Source: JAITVM01 sp031551135 | GTDB taxonomy: Bacteria; Bacillota; Clostridia; Lachnospirales; JAITVM01 | Length of the DNA: 64,000 nt | Assembly: GCA_031551135.1 (NCBI GenBank) | Contig: JAVBOA010000017.1 | Span: forward strand, 31,687-95,686 | Reading direction: 5' to 3' | Shown here: piece after piece, positions 59,003-64,000 of the stretch | Layout: each line of letters begins with the position of its first letter | Position numbering within the stretch: position 1 is the stretch's first letter | Notes under the pieces: generated by a model | What the model was told of the DNA's origin: nothing | What the model saw: the letters and a program-made list of their open reading frames with translations, nothing else | Databases searched by the model: none | Made by a program: the position numbers and the translations under genes

Positions 59003-60622
59003 ATGAAAAAATTTGTTAAATCAGTCGAAAACAAAAACAGCGTTACTAATTTTATGGGCGGAGTTTCTTTTAAAATTAATCCCCTCGATACCCTAAAAAT
59101 GATTACTTCTTCTTCTATTTTCGGCGAACCGGCTTATTACAGAGACGGCGAGTTTGCCGGAAAAACTATAAAGGACTCAATTTATTGCACAAATAAATAT
59201 TTTCTGGACTATTCGATTTTGGACAAGGAATACGAAGGTAAAAAAACTTCGGAAATTATGGAAATCGTTATTGAGGAAGCGTTGGATTATGATTTTGAGG
59301 CGACAATCAATTGGGCGGCCGAATTGCGGAATAAATATTTAATGAGGCTGAATCCGCAAATAATTATGGTTAGAGCCGCAAATCATCCGAACCGGCTTGA
59401 GTTTTCCGAAAAAAATCCGGGTATCTTCGGAAAAATTAATCAGAATGTTATGAAACGTGCCGACGAGCCGGCTTCGCAGCTTACTTACTGGCTTTACAGG
59501 CAAGGCTCTAAAAATAAAATTCCTTCTATTCTAAAACGCTCTTGGGCGGCAAAACTGGAAGGACTTTCGAAATATGAAATTTATAAATACCGCAATACCG
59601 GTCTGGGTATGATTGATACCGTCAGAATTTGCCATGCAAATAATCCGTTTATCGACGAACTTATGAAAAACGGAAAAATCGAAATGCTGGAAGATTCTTT
59701 GACATGGGAAAATTTGCGTTCTTCGGGAAAGAGCTGGAAAGAAATAATCAATCAAATAGAAATTCCGCATATGGCTCTTTTGAGAAATCTTAGGGGGATT
59801 TTTGAAGAAATTAACGATTCTAAAATCTGCGATGAACTTATGCAAAAGCTCAAAAACGGCGTAAAAAACGGCAAACAATTTCCGTTTAGATATTGGTCGG
59901 CGATGAAAGCTGTAGAAAATTCTAATGTCAATCATAAATCAAGGATAATGGACGCTTTGGAAGAATGTATCGATATTAATATGGAAGAATTGCCGAAACT
60001 CAGCGGAAAGACCATCTGCTTATCCGATAATTCAGGCTCGGCGTGGGGTACTTTCAATTCGGAATACGGAAGCGTTACCGTTGCCGAAATTGATAATTTA
60101 AGCTCTGTTATCACCGCTATGAATTCGGAAGAGGGATATGTCGGAAAATTCGGCGATAAACTTATAATTACGCCGATTTCGAAACGCAACGGAGCGCTGA
60201 GCCAAGCCGATAAAATTACGAAAAACCATTATTCGGATGTTGGCGGTAATACCGAAAACGGAATCTGGATATTCTTTGATAATGCCATAAAAAATAAAGA
60301 ACATTGGGATAATATTTTTATTTATTCGGATCAGCAAGCCGGTCACGGAGGACTCTACGGAACTGCCGAAGGCTTGGCGGCATACAAAAAACAAGGCTAT
60401 GCAATAAACTCATACGTGGATGTTTCAAAATTAATTGCGGCTTACAGAAAATCCGTCAACCCGAAAGTAAATGTTTTCAGCGTGCAGACGGCTGGTTATA
60501 CAAATATCTGTATTCCGGAATACGGATACCGCACAAATATTATGTTTGGCTGGACAGGCAAGGAAATTATTTTTGCTAAAACTATGATTGATTTTTGGAA
60601 TCAGATTGAAGAAAATATTTAG
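59003..60622 (+). CDS. rsr: Ro60/Rsr homologue (TROVE domain)
   Basis: A 539-residue ring-shaped RNA-binding protein of the Ro family. The N-terminal two thirds is the HEAT-repeat TROVE ring (VTNFMGGVSFKINPLDTLKM, ANHPNRLEFS, QLTYWLYRQGSKNKIPSILK, NLRGIFEEINDS). The C-terminal vWFA-like domain has the MIDAS sequence SDNSGSAWG. In bacteria with known Ro RNPs it binds Y RNA and guides exonucleases such as PNPase in RNA maturation and stress turnover. CAGGGGG precedes the ATG. RtcB and PNPase genes are not in the window. Confidence 0.93.
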   Translation: MKKFVKSVENKNSVTNFMGGVSFKINPLDTLKMITSSSIFGEPAYYRDGEFAGKTIKDSIYCTNKYFLDYSILDKEYEGKKTSEIMEIVIEEALDYDFEATINWAAELRNKYLMRLNPQIIMVRAANHPNRLEFSEKNPGIFGKINQNVMKRADEPASQLTYWLYRQGSKNKIPSILKRSWAAKLEGLSKYEIYKYRNTGLGMIDTVRICHANNPFIDELMKNGKIEMLEDSLTWENLRSSGKSWKEIINQIEIPHMALLRNLRGIFEEINDSKICDELMQKLKNGVKNGKQFPFRYWSAMKAVENSNVNHKSRIMDALEECIDINMEELPKLSGKTICLSDNSGSAWGTFNSEYGSVTVAEIDNLSSVITAMNSEEGYVGKFGDKLIITPISKRNGALSQADKITKNHYSDVGGNTENGIWIFFDNAIKNKEHWDNIFIYSDQQAGHGGLYGTAEGLAAYKKQGYAINSYVDVSKLIAAYRKSVNPKVNVFSVQTAGYTNICIPEYGYRTNIMFGWTGKEIIFAKTMIDFWNQIEENI

Positions 60623-60639
60623 CGATTTTGAATAATATA

Positions 60640-60675
60640 AAAGCGGTTTGGGATTATTTCCGGCCGTTTTTTATT
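60640..60675 (+). terminator. Weak terminator after rsr
   Basis: AAAGCGG and CCGTTTT pair across a roughly 20-nt interval followed by a T-run. The stem is short. Confidence 0.45.
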
Positions 60676-60733
60676 GTTTTGAATAAAAAGAAAAAAATTA
60701 TATTGAAATCCAAAAATAAATATGATAATATAA

Positions 60734-60749
60734 GTTAGCGACAACTAAC
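60734..60749. promoter_or_regulatory. GTTAG-N6-CTAAC palindrome upstream of the DUF2325 gene
   Basis: GTTAG at 60734-60738, six bases, CTAAC at 60745-60749, 23 bp before the DUF2325 start. The same arrangement is found again at 61080-61095. The half-sites recall metal-dependent repressors of the DtxR/IdeR group, an inference. Confidence 0.5.
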
Positions 60750-60771
60750 ATTATTTATGGAGGAATTTATT

Positions 60772-61068
60772 ATGTGTATAGTCATTATTGGCGGAAACGA
60801 AAGAATGAAATGCCAATATCAAAATATCTGCAAAAATTATAAATGCAAAGCGAAGGTTTTTATTGATATGCCGGGCGATTTAAAGTCAAGAATCGGCAGC
60901 CCTGATTTAGTAATTTTGTTTACATCCACGGTTTCGCATAAAATGGTGACTTGCGCGGTCTCCGAAGCTGCGAGATTAAATACAAAAATAATTCGTTCAC
61001 ATAGCAGCAGTTCTGCGGCATTGACAGAAATTCTGAAAAAACATATATCGGAAGAAAAATGTTCTTAA
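60772..61068 (+). CDS. DUF2325 small cysteine-containing protein
   Basis: A 98-residue protein matching DUF2325: start MCIVIIGGNERM, then CQYQNICKNYKCKAK, GSPDLVILFTSTVSHKMV, and the RSHSSSSAALTEIL end. The Cys-x6-Cys-x4-Cys pattern may bind metal. ATG 60772 is chosen because GGAGG is 9 nt upstream; the ATG at 60757 is ahead of it. Function unknown in the family. Confidence 0.82.
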   Translation: MCIVIIGGNERMKCQYQNICKNYKCKAKVFIDMPGDLKSRIGSPDLVILFTSTVSHKMVTCAVSEAARLNTKIIRSHSSSSAALTEILKKHISEEKCS

Positions 61069-61079
61069 TTTGCATTTGT

Positions 61080-61095
61080 GTTAGAAAAAGCTAAC
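61080..61095. promoter_or_regulatory. Second GTTAG-N6-CTAAC palindrome
   Basis: GTTAG, six bases, CTAAC, the same spacing as at 60734, in the 36-bp gap between the DUF2325 and SRAP genes. May be a paired operator or a convergent-gene signal. Confidence 0.45.
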
Positions 61096-61104
61096 AAACT
61101 GATT

Positions 61105-61680
61105 CTAAACTTTTTCGCGAATAAGTTTTTCATTGTTACGCTCGAAAAAATTTTGAATTTCAATCCCTTTGAGCCATGAAATCAATTCGTTTTTTTGTAA
61201 AATAACCGGCATTCGGCTGTGAATATCAGATATGCAATTGTTAGCTTTTTTTGTCAGAATAACAAAATTATTTTCGACGTTGTTAAAATTATTATAAACT
61301 CCGGCCATATAAAGCATTTTGGAACCCGGTGTATTAAAAAGATATTTGTCTTTTTTCTCTTTATGCCATTCATAAAATCCCGTAGATAAAATCACGCATC
61401 TTTTTTCACGCAATGACGCGGAAAAAGATTTTTTTTCATGGGCTGTTTCAGATACGGCATTTATAATCAACCCCTTATCCCATTTTGGGAATCCCCATTT
61501 CATCAATGTGATGGAAGGCTTTTTTTCTTCTATTGACAATATGGGAACTATGTCCGACGGGAAAACTTCGCCTGTTTTGGCTTTAGTCCCTGTTCCATGG
61601 TATCTATTGTTTATTTCCGTCAATATTTTATTAATCTCTTCGATGTCTTTATCATCAGAAATCTGGTATCTTCCGCACAT
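61105..61680 (-). CDS. SRAP/HMCES-family abasic-site protein
   Basis: A 191-residue protein of the YedK/HMCES family. It starts MCGRYQISD, so Cys2 is free for the thiazolidine cross-link to abasic DNA after Met removal. Active-site Asn in LIINAVSETAHEK, YEWHKEK, and the HSRMPVILQ His/Arg motif. It protects single-stranded abasic sites at replication forks. GAAAGGAGAAG precedes the ATG. Divergent from tRNA-Leu. Confidence 0.95.
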   Translation of the reverse strand: MCGRYQISDDKDIEEINKILTEINNRYHGTGTKAKTGEVFPSDIVPILSIEEKKPSITLMKWGFPKWDKGLIINAVSETAHEKKSFSASLREKRCVILSTGFYEWHKEKKDKYLFNTPGSKMLYMAGVYNNFNNVENNFVILTKKANNCISDIHSRMPVILQKNELISWLKGIEIQNFFERNNEKLIREKV

Positions 61681-61789
61681 AGAAACTTCTCCTTTCGTCT
61701 CAAAATCTAAATTTAACTACAAATACTGGGAAAACTAGACCGGTTTCGCAAAAATATTTACAAATATATTATTTATTAAAAAAATTCGA

Positions 61790-61818
61790 TTGACAAGTAT
61801 TTTTTTATATATTATAAT
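61790..61818 (+). promoter_or_regulatory. Promoter of tRNA-Leu
   Basis: TTGACA at 61790-61795, 17 bp, TATAAT at 61813-61818, both consensus; the tRNA starts 25 bp downstream. Confidence 0.9.
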
Positions 61819-61842
61819 TACTTTTGTTCTTCAAAAGAATAT

Positions 61843-61927
61843 GCGGTTGTGGCGGAATTGGCATACGCGCAAGACTAAGGATCTTGTCCGGTATTTCTGG
61901 GTGCAGGTTCAAGTCCTGTCAACCGCA
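61843..61927 (+). tRNA. tRNA-Leu (anticodon AAG)
   Basis: 85 nt. Acceptor GCGGTTG/CAACCGC, D-arm GGCGGAATTGGCATACGC, anticodon stem CAAGA/TCTTG with loop CTAAGGA, long class II variable arm, T-arm with GGTTCAAGTCC. CCA is not encoded. A recombinase remnant begins less than 100 bp downstream, so the 3' end may be an attachment site. Confidence 0.96.
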
Positions 61928-61973
61928 GTTTATAAAATGGGGCTTTCTGATTAATCAGGGGGCTTTGTTTTTT

Positions 61974-62007
61974 GTCTAAAAACACCCTGTCTAAAATTTT
62001 GTCTAAA
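61974..62007. repeat. Three GTCTAAA heptamers downstream of tRNA-Leu
   Basis: GTCTAAA at 61974-61980, 61989-61995 and 62001-62007, with a fourth near-copy GTCTAAT at 62105-62111. Iterated sites next to an integrase stub resemble arm-type integrase binding sites. Confidence 0.45.
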
Positions 62008-62010
62008 AAA

Positions 62011-62106
62011 TTAAATTCCCTTTATTTTTAATGTATCGTTTAGCATATCGGCAATATTCTGTTTGCTATCAGAACAAATATTCGCATAAATATTGGCGGT
62101 TGTTGT
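62011..62106 (-). pseudogene. int: C-terminal remnant of a tyrosine recombinase (integrase)
   Basis: The minus strand encodes 31 residues plus stop, including TTTANIYANICSDSKQNIAD. This matches the end of phage and transposon tyrosine integrases (STTxxIY, with the nucleophilic Tyr). An in-frame TAG immediately precedes it and no upstream part of the gene is found, so only the tail survives. Position beside tRNA-Leu is typical of an integrated element. Confidence 0.75.
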
Positions 62107-62111
62107 CTAAT

Positions 62112-62247
62112 TTAGCAGAAACCGAGAAAATCAAAGCGGAGCATATAAAGCACTGTCGAATAAATATTTAGAGTGTTACTATGGAAATAGTAAAATAACA
62201 TAGAAATTTATATTATTGACATAAGTTTTCACTAAGAAATTACTGAC
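62112..62247. other. Gene-free interval of the element
   Basis: AT-rich with no ORF seen. A small palindrome TTACTATGGAAATAGTAA at 62177-62194 may be a remnant of the MITE-like ends. Confidence 0.5.
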
Positions 62248-62300
62248 TTGACAATAAACCTAAATCGCAATATAATAATTAAACAACCGTTTAGTTAATT
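62248..62300 (+). promoter_or_regulatory. tetR promoter with a 24-bp operator
   Basis: TTGACA (62248-62253), a 17-bp spacer, TATAAT (62271-62276), then directly AATTAAAC-N8-AGTTAATT (62277-62300). The same 24-bp pattern appears inverted at 62999-63022 before the ABC gene, so the TetR protein probably controls both. Confidence 0.8.
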
Positions 62301-62316
62301 ATTGTGAGGTGAGGAT

Positions 62317-62952
62317 TTGCCTATAAAGTCAGAAAAAGAAATGACAAATCGTGATATACAGGCTAAAGAAATGCGTAAAAAAATGCTTGATACAGCAAAG
62401 AAATTATTTGCCGAAAATGGGTTTCATGGGACGTCAATGCGCTCAATTAATAGGGCGGTGGGAATGTCAGAGGCATTAACATACCACTATTTTCCGGGCG
62501 GAAAATTTGAAATTTTCAATACCATAATCAAAGAATCCCAAGAGGAAAGAACTAAAGACATTGGTGAAACAATAAAAAGCTTTCCAGTTACAACTCCACT
62601 TAATGAAGCATTAAGTTTGATTGCAGAGAAAATGGGAGAGAGATTTATCGCAGATAAAGAATTTCTCCAAATAATGATACAAGAAAGAAAGATGTTTAAA
62701 GATTTGAAAGATGAAGTTGCTAATGTGACTGAAATATCAATCGTGGAATCATTAGTAAATTTCTTAATCAAACTTTGTGAGCAAGGAAAAATTAGAAAAA
62801 TAGATTTTAATATGGCAGCTTCACAGTTTATGTGTCATATAGGAATGATTGCACTACAACAAATAATGTATTCTGCTGATTTTGATTTAGACCAGTATCT
62901 TGGTTATACCGATAAAATAGTTGAGTTTACAGCAGAGTTATGGCACGTTTAA
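62317..62952 (+). CDS. TetR-family transcriptional regulator
   Basis: A 211-residue repressor. The N-terminal helix-turn-helix (MLDTAKKLFAENGFHGTSMR, VGMSEALTYHYF) is followed by an all-helical ligand domain. Start TTG 62317 with GAGGTGAGG just upstream; the ATG at 62341 has no such site. Base composition is slightly less biased than in the rest of the window. It likely regulates the downstream ABC exporter. Confidence 0.88.
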   Translation: MPIKSEKEMTNRDIQAKEMRKKMLDTAKKLFAENGFHGTSMRSINRAVGMSEALTYHYFPGGKFEIFNTIIKESQEERTKDIGETIKSFPVTTPLNEALSLIAEKMGERFIADKEFLQIMIQERKMFKDLKDEVANVTEISIVESLVNFLIKLCEQGKIRKIDFNMAASQFMCHIGMIALQQIMYSADFDLDQYLGYTDKIVEFTAELWHV

Positions 62953-62998
62953 AGATTTGAGCATAGAGAGTTATTTATCTATGCTCAAAATTCAGCCC

Positions 62999-63022
62999 AA
63001 TTAACTAATCAAACGTTTAATT
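62999..63022. promoter_or_regulatory. Second copy of the TetR operator candidate
   Basis: The inverted form of the 24-bp site (AATTAACT-N8-GTTTAATT on the plus strand), 25 bp before the ABC gene start. Confidence 0.7.
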
Positions 63023-63046
63023 AAAAATATTGGAGGCTCTTTGCGT

Positions 63047-63877
63047 ATGCTGAAAACAAAACAACTTTCAAAGAAATACGGTGGATTTAATGCTGTAAAC
63101 TCCGTAAATATGTCTATAGAAAAAGGCGATATATACGGATTTATTGGAAAAAATGGGGCAGGTAAAACAACTTTAATCAGAATGATTTTAGGGCTTGTTA
63201 AACCGACAAGTGGCATGATTTCTATATTTGGCAAGTCAGATGAAACGAGTTTACTGGAGGCGCGAAAGCAAATAGGTGCGGTAATCGAATATCCTGCGTT
63301 GTACCCCTATATGACAGCAAAACAGAATCTTGACCATCACAGGCTTTTACTTGGAATATCGGATAAATCTTGTGTTCCAAAATCACTTGAATTGGCTAAT
63401 CTACATGAAACGACAAATAAAAGAGTAAAGGATTTTTCACTTGGTATGAAACAACGACTTGGTTTAGCGATGGCTCTACTGAACAATCCTAAACTCATTA
63501 TTTTAGATGAGCCTACCAACGGGCTTGACCCAAACGGAATAATAGAACTAAGGAATTCAATAAAGCGATTAGCTGATGAAAAAGGGCTTGCAATTATGAT
63601 TTCAAGCCATATGTTATCAGAACTATCACAAATTGCTACACGATACGGTTTTATCGACAAAGGTAATTTGTTAAAAGAGCTTACGGCTGAAGAGCTAACA
63701 AATGAATGCAAACAAGGTCTGCTATTAAGTGTTGACGAACCCGAAAAGGCGGTAAGGTTGCTAAATGAGGTTTTAGGAATCACTAAAATAGATATACTTT
63801 CAAATACCGAAATAAATTTATTAGATTACTCGCACAAACCATGTGTAATCAATGAATTGCTAGGGTGTGTTTTGTAA
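63047..63877 (+). CDS. ABC exporter ATPase (BcrA/lantibiotic-immunity type), C-terminally truncated
   Basis: A 276-residue ATPase. Walker A GKNGAGKTT, signature FSLGMKQRLGLA, Walker B LIILDEPTNGLDPNG. The family usually runs on about 25 residues past NELL with a conserved DYF-type end. Here the frame leaves the homologous part at INELL, then GCVL and stop, exactly at the start of the IS element, so the 3' end and any permease are cut off. Start ATG 63047 (GGAGG 10 nt upstream); TTG 63041 is an alternative. Confidence 0.85.
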   Translation: MLKTKQLSKKYGGFNAVNSVNMSIEKGDIYGFIGKNGAGKTTLIRMILGLVKPTSGMISIFGKSDETSLLEARKQIGAVIEYPALYPYMTAKQNLDHHRLLLGISDKSCVPKSLELANLHETTNKRVKDFSLGMKQRLGLAMALLNNPKLIILDEPTNGLDPNGIIELRNSIKRLADEKGLAIMISSHMLSELSQIATRYGFIDKGNLLKELTAEELTNECKQGLLLSVDEPEKAVRLLNEVLGITKIDILSNTEINLLDYSHKPCVINELLGCVL

Positions 63878-64000
63878 ATAAAAGTTGCACAAAATCACCT
63901 AATGTGTTAGAAAATATATAAAAACACAATGGGGGAAAATAATCATGGCGAATGCAAAGCGATACGAATTAACTGACAAAGAGTGGGAGAAAGTAAAAGA
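63864..64000 (+). mobile_element. IS5-family insertion sequence, left end (runs off the window)
   Basis: The left boundary is placed at 63864 (start GGTGTGTTTTG), where homology of the ABC gene breaks off. CTAG at 63860-63863 fits a YTAR target as used by some IS5-family groups. The right end and second target copy lie outside the window. Confidence 0.7.
63945..64000 (+). CDS. IS5-family transposase, N-terminal fragment
   Basis: 18 complete codons are visible (MANAKRYELTDKEWEKVK), the DUF4096 start of IS5-type transposases (RYELTDxEWE). GGGGGAAAA precedes the ATG. The gene continues past the window. Confidence 0.85.
   Translation, partial: MANAKRYELTDKEWEKVK

Overview
The window is a 64 kb stretch of low-GC, AT-rich chromosome from an anaerobic Firmicute, most likely a spore-forming member of the Clostridia. 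The evidence is strong GGAGG-type ribosome binding sites, frequent GTG and TTG starts, an [FeFe] hydrogenase, an ECF vitamin transporter core, a CotH/VTC module, a purine riboswitch and a B12-dependent diol dehydratase microcompartment. I cannot name the species. No CRISPR array, rRNA operon or replication origin was seen.

Layout. (1) 1-11.2 kb: the end of tex, a lipoprotein, then a nucleoside salvage block (DeoR-type repressor facing deoC and cdd, a BmpA-type nucleoside-binding lipoprotein, its ABC ATPase and two permeases, and uridine phosphorylase), followed by an Rpn/PD-(D/E)XK nuclease. (2) 11.2-24.8 kb, minus strand: a near-complete propanediol/glycerol-type microcompartment operon in the order pduA, B, C, D, E, G, H, a PduK-like shell protein, pduL, a EutJ-like chaperone, a PduM-like gene, pduN, O, P, S, T. 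It faces a PocR-domain histidine kinase and an AraC-type response regulator (25.5-27.6 kb). A PduQ-like alcohol dehydrogenase sits alone at 40.6 kb. (3) 27.7-43.5 kb: a mixed region with a GlmU relative whose uridylyltransferase half has decayed, an ECF sigma factor with a DUF4179 partner, a polysaccharide deacetylase, a VTC/DUF4956/CotH module, EcfA1-EcfA2-EcfT, YmaF and a beta-propeller protein. (4) 43.6-52.4 kb: a purine salvage and oxidation block with a purine riboswitch, a PbuG-type permease, adenine deaminase, an [FeFe] hydrogenase and a three-subunit xanthine-dehydrogenase-type enzyme. (5) 52.4-57.8 kb, minus strand: argCJBDF behind an ARG box. (6) 57.8-61.7 kb: a HAD hydrolase, a 475-bp non-coding interval with a circularly permuted tRNA-like RNA (YrlA-type Y RNA candidate), the Ro60/Rsr homologue, a DUF2325 protein and an SRAP protein. 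(7) 61.8-64 kb: tRNA-Leu, the C-terminal stub of a tyrosine recombinase, a TetR repressor and an ABC ATPase cut off by an IS5-family element that runs past the window edge.

Throughout the window a 113-114 bp palindromic, MITE-like repeat recurs (seven full copies plus short derivatives). One copy sits inside the pdu operon, and two copies differ by a compensatory base-pair change.

How the parts fit: nucleosides are imported and split, the deoxyribose or ribose is fed to central metabolism, and free purines are taken up under riboswitch control, deaminated and oxidised next to a hydrogenase. The diol dehydratase converts 1,2-propanediol (or glycerol) to an aldehyde inside the shell, and PduP, PduL and PduQ disproportionate it. 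The Ro protein and its putative Y RNA form a small RNA-quality-control RNP module.
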